A stretch of 48,969 nt of DNA, taken from NCBI GenBank assembly GCA_003242685.1, contig QGVD01000020.1, positions 1 through 48,969 of the forward strand, written 5' to 3'. The notes under the pieces were generated by a model, which was not told the DNA's origin, did no database searches, and saw nothing but the letters and a program-made list of their open reading frames with translations. Numbering within the stretch: the first letter of the stretch is position 1; each line of letters starts with the position of its first letter. Made by a program: the position numbers and the translations under genes. This document shows positions 42,281 through 48,969 of this stretch, one piece after another. The stretch comes from Pseudomonadota bacterium (lineage in GTDB: Bacteria > Pseudomonadota > Gammaproteobacteria > Steroidobacterales > Steroidobacteraceae).

Positions 42281-43828
42281 ATGATCACGCGCGAGGTCTT
42301 CGATCAGCTGGCCGCGATCGTGGCCGATCTCAGCCGCGCGATGCCTGAGGCGCAGCGCTTCGAGCGGCTGCTGGATGCCTTTCAGCGGAGCTTCCCGTGC
42401 GATGCCATTGCGCTCCTCAAGCGCGAGAACGGAACGCTCGTGCCCTGCGCCGTGCGCGGCCTCAGTCCCGAGACGCTCGGCCGGCGGTTCGTGATCGCCG
42501 AGCATCCGCGCTTCGAGCAGCTCCTCGGAAGCCGCGAGCCGGTGCGTTTTCCCGCCGACTCATCTCTTCCGGATCCATACGACGGCCTCATCGATCTGCC
42601 GCACATGGACCTGCGCGTCCACGACTGCCTGGGCGCGGCGCTCTACGTCGACGGACAGTGCTGGGGAGTCGTCACGCTCGATGCCCTGATGCCGGGGCGA
42701 TTCGATGCCATCGACCAGTCGATCTTCTCCGCGTTCGTCTCCGTCGCAGCCGCCACGGTGCGCGCGGCGGATCTGATACGCAGTCTCGAAGAGCGCCTCG
42801 AGCGTCACCATCGCATCGAGCAGTCGCGCACGCCCGAAGGCGCACCCGATGAGCTGATCGGCGAGAGTCCCGTCATGCAGCGGCTCCGGCGCGAAATCGA
42901 CGCGGTAGCCGCTTCCGGCCTGCCGGTGCTCATACTGGGAGAGACCGGCGTGGGTAAGGAGCTCGTCGCACGGCTCATTCACCGCCGCTCGTCGCGGGCG
43001 CACGAGCCGATGGTGCACGTCAACTGCGCCGCGCTGCCCGAGTCACTCGCCGAGAGCGAGCTGTTCGGTCACGTGCGCGGCTCCTTCTCCGGTGCGACGG
43101 AGGATCGCATCGGGAAGTTCGAGCTCGCGCACGAAGGGACGCTGTTCCTCGACGAAGTGGGCGAGCTGCCGCTCGGACTGCAGGCGAAGCTCCTCCGGGC
43201 GCTGCAGAACGGTGAGATCCAGCGCATCGGGAGCGATCGCCACCACCGCGTCGACGTGCGCGTCATCGCCGCCACCAATCGCGATCTGCAGCAGGAAGTC
43301 GTCGCGCGGCGCTTCCGCGCGGATCTGTATCACCGGCTGAGCGTGTATCCGCTCACGGTCGCTCCCCTGCGCGAACGCGGCGATGACGTCGTGCTGCTCG
43401 CCGGATACTTCCTCGAGCGCGCGCAGCGCAGGCTCGGCGTGCGGGCCATCCGGCTGTCACGCGCCGCCCGCGAGTGGCTGCGCAGCTACCACTGGCCCGG
43501 CAACGTGCGCGAGCTCGAGCACGCGATTCTGCGCGCGACGGTCAAGGCGTTGAGCGCGGGACAGCCACGCGACGCCGTGCTCGAGCTGACCGCACAGCAT
43601 CTGGGTGCGGAGCTCGACGCCGCGCCACGCGAGTCCGTGGCGAGTGTTGCCGCCGTCTCCTCGAGCGGCGCGGACGTTCATCTGAGCGAGGCGATGGAGC
43701 GCTTTCAGCGCGAGCTCATCGAGGCGCGGCTGCGCCTGCATGGCGGGAACCTGTCCGCAGCCGCGCGCTCGCTCGGCGTGGACCGCGGCAACTTTCACCG
43801 TCTCATCCGCAGACTCGGACTGCGGTGA
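42281..43828 (+). CDS. norR: NorR-type nitric oxide-responsive sigma-54 activator
   Basis: 515 residues. A GAF sensor domain (about 20-165) contains PHMDLRVHDCLGAALYVDGQ, close to the NorR region that holds the non-heme iron. The AAA+ domain has Walker A GETGVGKE (about 219), the sigma-54 contact loop (about 266) and Walker B LFLDEVGEL (about 287). A Fis-type HTH ends the protein (NLSAAARSLGVDRGNFHRLIRR). The contact loop reads GSFSGA instead of the nearly invariant GAFTGA. NorR activates NO-detoxifying genes; here it faces nirK, with GT-N7-AC dyads between. The ATG at 42281 is preferred to the TTG at 42200, which would run through these sites. Confidence 0.88.
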   Translation: MITREVFDQLAAIVADLSRAMPEAQRFERLLDAFQRSFPCDAIALLKRENGTLVPCAVRGLSPETLGRRFVIAEHPRFEQLLGSREPVRFPADSSLPDPYDGLIDLPHMDLRVHDCLGAALYVDGQCWGVVTLDALMPGRFDAIDQSIFSAFVSVAAATVRAADLIRSLEERLERHHRIEQSRTPEGAPDELIGESPVMQRLRREIDAVAASGLPVLILGETGVGKELVARLIHRRSSRAHEPMVHVNCAALPESLAESELFGHVRGSFSGATEDRIGKFELAHEGTLFLDEVGELPLGLQAKLLRALQNGEIQRIGSDRHHRVDVRVIAATNRDLQQEVVARRFRADLYHRLSVYPLTVAPLRERGDDVVLLAGYFLERAQRRLGVRAIRLSRAAREWLRSYHWPGNVRELEHAILRATVKALSAGQPRDAVLELTAQHLGAELDAAPRESVASVAAVSSSGADVHLSEAMERFQRELIEARLRLHGGNLSAAARSLGVDRGNFHRLIRRLGLR

Positions 43829-43834
43829 GCACGG

Positions 43835-44011
43835 TCATCCGCCCGGCGGCAGCAGCACGCGCGTGACCCACACGAGCGCGGCGAGGAGCGCGACGCCGAG
43901 CCCGATGCTCCAGCCGATGAGCTTCTTCTCGATGGGCAGCAGCGGCTCGTAGCTCACCGCCTCGTCGAGGAGGCTCTCACCGCGCGTTCGATCTTCGACC
44001 CGTGCGTCCAT
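43835..44011 (-). CDS. Small single-pass membrane protein, 58 residues
   Basis: Starts MDARVEDRTRGESLL. An N-terminal charged half is followed by KKLIGWSIGLGVALLAALVWVTR, one transmembrane helix, and a short tail LLPPGG. The ATG lies five bases after the stop of the YeiH-type transporter gene, and GGAG lies within that gene's end, so the two are cotranscribed. It may be a small subunit or stabiliser of the transporter. No family is recognised. Confidence 0.62.
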   Translation of the reverse strand: MDARVEDRTRGESLLDEAVSYEPLLPIEKKLIGWSIGLGVALLAALVWVTRVLLPPGG

Positions 44012-44016
44012 GATGC

Positions 44017-45474
44017 CTACTCCGTCAGGACGGGCGGCTTCACGCCCGCGAAGAACAGCCAGGAGATGGCGAGCCCCACCCAGATGATGAAGCCGAAGAG
44101 GCTGAGCCCGTAGACGACCGCGAGGCGCCCCATGCCTTCACGGCGCAGCCTCCCGAAGTCGGTCACCATGCCGATCGAGAGGAAGGTCAGCACGAAGAAG
44201 AGCTGACGGTAGACGTTCGACTCGTCCGTTGCCGCGCGCGCCGCCGGCAGGACGTCCGGGTCCGCGCGCACCAGGATCAGCATCACGAGGAACGTCAGCA
44301 GATAGCCGATGACGAACTTGGGGAACCGCGCCCAGATCTCCGCCGCGCGGGGTCTGTCGGTCGCGCGCGGCTCGATCTTCGCGGCCCAGATGAGCGCCAG
44401 GATGAAGGCCCACACACCGATGAAGATGTCGATGAAGATCTTCGTGGTCGTGGTCGCCATCAGGATCCAGCCGTCCGCCCAGGCGATCCCGTCCTCCGCG
44501 AGCGCGCGGCTGCGGATCAGCGATTCGGTGATCGCGCCGCTCGCGATCGCCGCGCCGTCCGTCTTCACGGCGAGTCCCATCCATGCGCCGGCTACCATCG
44601 GCTCGTCGTACAGGAACTGCCGCGCGAGGAAGGGCAGCAGCAGGAGCTCCACGACCGCGAAGATCACGACGAGCGACGAGACCGTGATGGGCACGATCGG
44701 GCGGGCGCGGATCGCGGCACCGGTGGCGATAGCCGCCGAGACGCCGCAGATCGAGATGCCGGACGCGAGCGGCACGGCCCACTCGCGGCCGAAGCCGAAC
44801 CAGCGCCGCGCGACGAAATAGATGATGGCCCAGTAGATCAGATACGCCTCGATCACCGCGCACACGCCGCGCAGGATCACGTGATTGGCGAGTCCGAAGG
44901 CTTCCGCCGACTTCACGCCGAGCGCGGCGCCCATGATCACCACGGCGGTCTTGATGTACCACTCGGGACGCAGCGCCGGCGCGAACCAAGCGGCTGCCCC
45001 CTTGAAGAAGTTGCCGATGACGAGGCCGACGACGAGCGCCACGATGTAACCCGCCTCACCCGTCAGATTGAGCGACCAGCCGATGCCGAGGCTCTCGAGC
45101 TTGTCGGACGTGGCGGCGATGTAGGCGTAGTGGCCGGCGATCCAGCACACATACGCGATGGCGAGCAGCACGGTGAAAGACGCAAGGAAGCGGCGCAGCC
45201 CGACACCGAGCAGCCGCGCACCGAGCGTCGTGACGGCGAGCACGAAAATCAGCGTGAAGGCGAGTGCCGCGAAAGGTAACACGCCAGAACTCTTCGCGAC
45301 GGCTCCGACCGATGCAGCCGGGTCGAGCCACACGCGCGGCGTCGCCGACCAGCCGAGAAGATCCACGCCGGCGAGCACGCCGAGCGACAGCACGAAGATC
45401 GCAAGCCCGAGCCAGACGGAAGCCCAGTCTTCGGATATCGTCGTACGAGCGGACGTTTCGGACATCTGCGGCAC
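44017..45474 (-). CDS. YeiH-type putative sulfate/sulfonate exporter family membrane protein
   Basis: 485 residues with about 11-13 transmembrane helices. Family landmarks are WYIKTAVVIMGAALGVKSAEA, WAVPLASGISICGVSAAIATGAAI and VAGAWMGLAVKTDGAAIASGA. The protein is longer than E. coli YeiH (about 350) owing to extra N-terminal helices. The family is linked to export of sulfur anions, with little direct evidence. The GTG at 45474 or the ATG at 45465 may be used. A 58-residue membrane protein follows, and a 303-base region with direct repeats lies upstream. Confidence 0.8.
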   Translation of the reverse strand: MPQMSETSARTTISEDWASVWLGLAIFVLSLGVLAGVDLLGWSATPRVWLDPAASVGAVAKSSGVLPFAALAFTLIFVLAVTTLGARLLGVGLRRFLASFTVLLAIAYVCWIAGHYAYIAATSDKLESLGIGWSLNLTGEAGYIVALVVGLVIGNFFKGAAAWFAPALRPEWYIKTAVVIMGAALGVKSAEAFGLANHVILRGVCAVIEAYLIYWAIIYFVARRWFGFGREWAVPLASGISICGVSAAIATGAAIRARPIVPITVSSLVVIFAVVELLLLPFLARQFLYDEPMVAGAWMGLAVKTDGAAIASGAITESLIRSRALAEDGIAWADGWILMATTTTKIFIDIFIGVWAFILALIWAAKIEPRATDRPRAAEIWARFPKFVIGYLLTFLVMLILVRADPDVLPAARAATDESNVYRQLFFVLTFLSIGMVTDFGRLRREGMGRLAVVYGLSLFGFIIWVGLAISWLFFAGVKPPVLTE

Positions 45475-45777
45475 GCGATCCGATTCCTTCGAGCGCCCCT
45501 AGGATCGCACCATCCGGGTGCAGCGGATTAGAACGACGTGTCATGAATCCAGCACCGTCCGGCATGAATCCGGCGCGGCTCGCGAGAACCCGACGCGGCC
45601 GACGGGCACGATCTCGTCGCTGAGACAGGCGCTGCCTTCGCGCCGCCGCCACCTGCTGTCATTGGTGCTCCTGCTTCCAATCCCGCGGAGACCCCGGCAC
45701 TATCGGCTCACGCTCGAGCTCCGGCACGAGGCTCGGGCATTTGCGCCGATCACGCGACTTTCGGGGAGGGGGACCGC
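45475..45777. other. Divergent intergenic region with direct repeats
   Basis: 303 bases between the YeiH-type and Nramp-related genes. It contains two direct copies of CATGAATCC(A/G)GC(A/G)C at 45542 and 45563 and GGGAGGGGG ahead of the Nramp-related GTG. No gene is supported. Confidence 0.5.
45542..45576. promoter_or_regulatory. Two phased direct repeats, possible operator
   Basis: CATGAATCCAGCAC and CATGAATCCGGCGC begin 21 bases apart, two turns of the helix, 68-100 bases upstream of the YeiH-type start. This spacing suits a regulator bound on one DNA face. Confidence 0.45.
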
Positions 45778-47277
45778 GTGAGCACGACGTCGACTTCGGT
45801 TGTCGATCAGGCCGTCACAGCGCCGGAGACGCGCACCGGACTCGATCCCTGGGTGCGCGTGGAGCTCCCGCCTCCTCCGATGCCGAGAGGTCTCGCCTGG
45901 CTCGGCGTCGTCGGACCCGGCGTCATCGTTCTCGGCATCTCGATCGGCAGCGGGGAGTTCCTGCTCGGTCCGGCCGCGTTCGTCCGCCACGGTCTCTCGC
46001 TGCTGTGGGTCACCGCGGTCGCCGTGTTCTTCCAGACGGTGTTCAACACCGAGCTGATGCGGTACACGGTGGCGACCGGCGAGCCGGTGTTCACCGGGTT
46101 CATGCGCACGAGACCGTCGTCCACGTTCTGGGCGTGGATCTACGCCGTGCTGTACTTCCTGCAGGTCGGCTGGCCCGCCTGGGCCGCGACGGCCGCAGGC
46201 GCGGTGTTCTTCCTCTTCGTCGGCCGTCTTGCCGGACCCCAGGACACCGAGACCGTTTATCTGATCGGCGTCGGCACCTTCCTGCTCTGCGTTTTCATAC
46301 TCGTGCTCGGGAAACGCATCGCGCGCACGCTCGAGCTCCTCAACTGGGTGCTGGTGCTCTGCATCCTCGGCAGCTTCCTCGTGCTGGCGCTCATCTACGT
46401 GCCCGCCGACAGGTGGCTCGCCGCGCTCACCGGCTTCGCGGGCTACGACGCGGCGAACGGCCGCTTCGACTTCATGCCGCAGGGCGTGGACTTCTTCCTG
46501 ATCGGTGCGCTCGTCGCCTACTCCGGCTGCGGCGGCGTGCTCAACATCACGCTGTCGAACTGGGCGCGCGACAAGGGTTACGGCATGGGGCAGCATGCCG
46601 GCTACATCCCCGCAGCGGTCGGCGGCACCCGGATCAATCTGGCTCACCATGGTTTCGCATTCGAGCCGTCCGCGGAGAGTCTGCGCCGGTGGCACGGATG
46701 GTGGCGCATCGTGCGCGCGGATCAGTGGGGAGTGTTCTTCACCGGCGCGCTGCTCGGCATGGCACTGCCCGCGCTGCTGTACGTGACGTTTCTGCCTCGC
46801 GGTACCGACATCGTCGGCCTCGGCATCAGTGCAGCGCTCGCGCAGGGCGTCGGTGCGGTCGCGGGTCCCGTGCTCGCAGGCGTGGTCGCCTTCCTCGGCG
46901 GCTGGCTGCTCTTCAAGACACAGCTCGACACGGTGGAGGCGATCACGCGCACGGTAACGGACATCCTGTGGACCGGCAGCCGGCGCGTACGGAGATGGCG
47001 CGGCGGCGACGTGCGGCTCGTGTACTACGGCGTGCTCGCGATCGTGGTCGTCTGGGGCATCATTGCGCTGCGTCTCGCGCAACCGATCGTGCTGCTCCAG
47101 ATCAGCGCGAATGTCGGCGGCGTCGTATTCATCGTCGCCTCGCTCCACCTGCTCTATCTCAACACGCGCCTGCTGCCTCCTGCGCTCAGGCCTTCGATGT
47201 GGCGGCGGGTGACGCTGGTGCTGATGGCGCTCTTCTATGGACTCTTCGCCGTGCTCTCGTTCGCGAGCCTGTTGTAG
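45778..47277 (+). CDS. Nramp-related membrane transporter
   Basis: 499 residues with about 11-12 transmembrane helices. The first helix reads GPGVIVLGISIGSGEFLLGP, in the place where true Nramp metal carriers have the metal-binding DPGN. Related sequences annotated as Nramp-family transporters in other high-GC bacteria share this GSGE motif; their substrate is unknown and need not be Mn or Fe. The GTG start has GGGAGGGGG upstream. It is transcribed away from the YeiH-type gene. Confidence 0.78.
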   Translation: MSTTSTSVVDQAVTAPETRTGLDPWVRVELPPPPMPRGLAWLGVVGPGVIVLGISIGSGEFLLGPAAFVRHGLSLLWVTAVAVFFQTVFNTELMRYTVATGEPVFTGFMRTRPSSTFWAWIYAVLYFLQVGWPAWAATAAGAVFFLFVGRLAGPQDTETVYLIGVGTFLLCVFILVLGKRIARTLELLNWVLVLCILGSFLVLALIYVPADRWLAALTGFAGYDAANGRFDFMPQGVDFFLIGALVAYSGCGGVLNITLSNWARDKGYGMGQHAGYIPAAVGGTRINLAHHGFAFEPSAESLRRWHGWWRIVRADQWGVFFTGALLGMALPALLYVTFLPRGTDIVGLGISAALAQGVGAVAGPVLAGVVAFLGGWLLFKTQLDTVEAITRTVTDILWTGSRRVRRWRGGDVRLVYYGVLAIVVVWGIIALRLAQPIVLLQISANVGGVVFIVASLHLLYLNTRLLPPALRPSMWRRVTLVLMALFYGLFAVLSFASLL

Positions 47278-47316
47278 TCATGCGGCGTGACGCATCTTCA
47301 CCCGCTGCTGCGCGAT

Positions 47317-47889
47317 TTACGGCCGGCCGGAGCTCTCTCCGAGAGTGACGCCCCCGGCGATGAGATGCGCGGTGCGCAGCGGCTCCGGCATCACGCCGTT
47401 CCGCGCGTGCCGGCGCAGCAGAACGGCGGCGGCTTCGCGTGTGATGTTCACCCGCTGGACGAAGAGGCCGCAGATCTCCTCGGGCTCTCCTGCGCGCTCG
47501 ATGAGATGCCACTTGCGCGCACCGTCCGGCACGCGTGACAGCAGCGCCCTGCGGATGGCTGCGAGATCGGGCCGGCGGCGCACGACGACGAGCACCGGCC
47601 GTTCGATCGCTTCGCTCAATGCGTGAATGTCGACGACGTTGAAGCCCGCGAAGGCGATGCCCTGGAGCAGCACCGCGTGGAGCTGAGGATGGAAGCGTGA
47701 CTCGCGCACGGCGTGCGCGACGCGTCGAGTCGAGTTGGCGCCGTCGCGCCGGACACGGCAGGAGAGCACACCGTCGAGGCGCTCACCTGCATAGACCGCA
47801 CCGACCACGAGCACGTCGCCGCGATGCGCCGGATGAAACGGCGCGTCGTCGAAGCCAACGACGTGCGACCAGCGTGCAGGATCGGCCAT
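47317..47889 (-). CDS. DUF99 family protein
   Basis: 190 residues that match the DUF99 (UPF0215) pattern throughout: VVGFDDAPF, GDVLVVGAVYAGERLDGVLS, QGIAFAGFNVVDI, RPVLVVVRRRPD and the terminal RTAHLIAGGVTLGESSGR. DUF99 is mainly archaeal and related to the endonuclease V fold, so a DNA- or RNA-cleaving role for deaminated bases is possible. The aspartate pair in FDD fits a metal site. The ATG lies one base after the stop of the XRE-type regulator gene, so the two form an operon. Confidence 0.82.
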   Translation of the reverse strand: MADPARWSHVVGFDDAPFHPAHRGDVLVVGAVYAGERLDGVLSCRVRRDGANSTRRVAHAVRESRFHPQLHAVLLQGIAFAGFNVVDIHALSEAIERPVLVVVRRRPDLAAIRRALLSRVPDGARKWHLIERAGEPEEICGLFVQRVNITREAAAVLLRRHARNGVMPEPLRTAHLIAGGVTLGESSGRP

Positions 47890-47890
47890 G

Positions 47891-48712
47891 TCACGTGGAG
47901 CCTGCCTGCGCGTTCGCCGCATCCGCAAGAGCGCGCAGCGCTTCGGCGGTCGCGCGGTCGGCAGGGAAGAAGGCTTCGATCGCGAGCTCCGACAGCGTCA
48001 CGTCGACCGGCGTGCCGAACACGGTGGTCGTGCTGAAGAAGGACAGCACGCCGGCCGGTGTGCGCAGGCGCATCGGCACGACGACGCCGGCGTACGCGGC
48101 CGCCTTGCCTGCTTCTTCCCGGTATCCGTCCGGCGCCGGCAGCGCGGCGAGCTCCGCATGCAGCGCTTCGAGCACGTCGTCCGCGGTCGCCTCGATCTGC
48201 TGACGCAGGCGCTCGAGCACGTGGGCACGCCATTCACTCAGGTTGGCGATGCGTGGCGCCAGGCCTTCGGGATGAAGGCTCAGGCGCAGCACGTTGACCG
48301 GCGGCTGCACGAGCGCGGTCGCCACGCCTTCGAGCAGCGGCGCGACGGCGCGGTTCGCGGCCACGAGCGTCCAGTGACGGTCGACCGCGAGCGCGGGATA
48401 CGGCTCGTGGCCGGCGAGCACCAGATCGATCGCGCGCCGCGCCGGCTCGAGCGCTGGATCATCGAGCCTGCGCTCCGGATACACCGGTGCGAACCCTGCG
48501 GCGACGAGCAGCGCATTGCGACCGCGCAGCGGGATCGCGAGCCGCTCCGCGAGGCGCAGGATCATTTCGCGGCTGGGGCGCGAGCGACCGGTCTCGAGGA
48601 AGCTCAGATGGCGCGTGGAGATCTCCGCCGCGCAGGCGAGCTCGAGCTGACTGAGCCTCCGCTTGCGGCGCCAGTCGCGCAGGAGCTCGCCGACCATGGT
48701 GTTCGCGTTCAT
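47891..48712 (-). CDS. XRE family regulator with MmyB-like ligand domain
   Basis: 273 residues from the ATG at 48712. The N-terminal helix-turn-helix is LLRDWRRKRRLSQLELACAAEISTRHLSFLETGRSRPS (about 8-45). The remainder is the PAS-like MmyB domain (YPALAVDRHWTLVAANRAVAPLLEGV and later SFFSTTTVFGTPVDVTLSEL). Such regulators usually repress a divergent oxidoreductase gene. The 17-base palindrome at 48747 between this gene and the divergent remnant at 48823 is the probable operator. The DUF99 gene follows directly. Confidence 0.9.
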   Translation of the reverse strand: MNANTMVGELLRDWRRKRRLSQLELACAAEISTRHLSFLETGRSRPSREMILRLAERLAIPLRGRNALLVAAGFAPVYPERRLDDPALEPARRAIDLVLAGHEPYPALAVDRHWTLVAANRAVAPLLEGVATALVQPPVNVLRLSLHPEGLAPRIANLSEWRAHVLERLRQQIEATADDVLEALHAELAALPAPDGYREEAGKAAAYAGVVVPMRLRTPAGVLSFFSTTTVFGTPVDVTLSELAIEAFFPADRATAEALRALADAANAQAGST

Positions 48713-48746
48713 GCGCGAACGATAGTGCAGCCGCGGCGGAGCGGCC

Positions 48747-48763
48747 ATTACCTCCGACGTAAT
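48747..48763. promoter_or_regulatory. Palindrome ATTACCTC-C-GACGTAAT, probable operator
   Basis: Eight-base arms with one mismatch (GAC for GAG), located 35 bases upstream of the XRE-type start and 60 bases before the divergent ATG. ATTACCTC-type palindromes fit MmyB-like regulators by position. Confidence 0.6.
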
Positions 48764-48822
48764 CGACTCGCGGCGCGTGCGGCCCGGATGATGGAGCCCC
48801 TGCTCAATGGAAGGAGCCCGTC

Positions 48823-48843
48823 ATGAACGCTTCATTCACAACA
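48823..48843 (+). pseudogene. 5' remnant of a divergent gene, cut after about seven codons
   Basis: AAGGAG lies eight bases before an ATG that starts MNASFTT. The frame then runs into clearly different, AT-richer sequence and stops at codon 15. The good ribosome site and the position opposite an MmyB-type regulator suggest the start of its usual target gene, broken by an insertion near 48844. Confidence 0.45.
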
Positions 48844-48969
48844 TGTAGAAGTCAATACTTGATCTGACAGTCTGCGTTTTCTCTCCGAGTGTCGATCCGC
48901 TTCGTCACTGTCGGTTGGTGCTACGCCGCGAGTGTCTTCTCCTTCGCCAGCGCTTTGCTATCGAGGAAG
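48844..48969. mobile_element. Possible end of a mobile element running off the window
   Basis: Base composition falls abruptly at TGTAGAAGTCAATACTTG. On the minus strand an open frame enters from the window edge and stops with TAG at 48921-48923, reading ...SKALAKEKTLAA. This layout (non-coding end, then a gene end facing it) is like the end of an insertion sequence, but no family can be named and the inner part is not visible. Confidence 0.35.
48921..48969 (-). CDS. Partial C-terminus of an unknown gene
   Basis: Only 15 codons before the stop are visible (FLDSKALAKEKTLAA). The residues cannot be assigned to a family; by context it may belong to a transposase or accessory gene of a mobile element. 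Confidence 0.25.
   Translation of the reverse strand, partial: FLDSKALAKEKTLAA

Noticed and set aside
45700..47148. 482-residue minus-strand frame over the Nramp-related gene
   Set aside because: Composed almost only of charged residues, as expected for the antisense of a membrane protein in GC-rich DNA.
1..48969. CRISPR arrays, tRNA and rRNA genes
   Set aside because: No regularly spaced repeats, cloverleaf-like GGTTCRANYCC segments or ribosomal RNA landmarks were found by reading; a covariance-model search would be needed for certainty.

Overview
The window is very GC-rich and densely coding. It contains TonB-dependent receptors, lipoproteins, periplasmic cytochromes c, OmpW, a glycolate oxidase, NorR and an FNR-type regulator. 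This fits a Gram-negative proteobacterium, most likely a gammaproteobacterium of the Steroidobacter/Nevskia/Xanthomonas-like kind; the assignment is an inference from gene content. No rRNA, tRNA or CRISPR array was seen. Large antisense open frames are common because of base composition and were not annotated.

Layout. 1-339: lower-GC edge without a supported gene. 340-7432: a RecB-like nuclease/helicase fusion, an SRPBCC protein, two universal stress proteins and a two-gene lipoprotein operon. 7433-13688: a long leader with dyads, an orphan TonB-dependent receptor, and an ECF sigma/anti-sigma-like operon. 13672-19334: glycolate oxidase glcD, glcE and glcF, split by a divergent pair made of an FNR-type regulator with its three N-terminal cysteines and ompW, with an FNR-like box between them. 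19442-32611: a catabolic island (two Fe/2-oxoglutarate-type oxygenases, a luciferase-like monooxygenase plus flavin reductase, alpha/beta hydrolase, YciI-like protein, zinc-ribbon NUDIX protein, TonB receptor, two MFS transporters) with an unusual tandem GntR/FCD regulator. 32763-36809: a TonB-C-domain protein, a 55-residue membrane peptide behind an apparent sigma-54 promoter with upstream repeats, a TPR/2OG oxygenase and a lipoprotein. 36875-43828: a NorR-type regulator divergent from nirK, two cytochromes c, a two-domain multicopper oxidase and a TonB receptor. 43835-48969: a YeiH-type transporter with a 58-residue membrane peptide, an Nramp-related carrier, a DUF99 protein with an XRE/MmyB-type regulator, and what looks like a gene cut by a mobile-element end.

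Three regulatory systems stand out. (1) A directional box, AATT-N6-ACTATTTTC, lies 52-80 bases upstream of six start codons in the catabolic island, and a weaker copy lies before the orphan receptor gene; it would tie the dioxygenase, both transport systems, hydrolase, flavin reductase and oxygenase operon into one regulon. (2) The nirK operon resembles the Nitrosomonas europaea ncgABC-nirK cluster in content, but is reordered, carries an added TonB receptor, and appears to be controlled by NorR and sigma-54: two GT-N7-AC dyads and a -24/-12-like element sit between norR and nirK. (3) A well-formed -24/-12 promoter, preceded by an array of GCGGACA half-sites, drives only a tiny membrane peptide.
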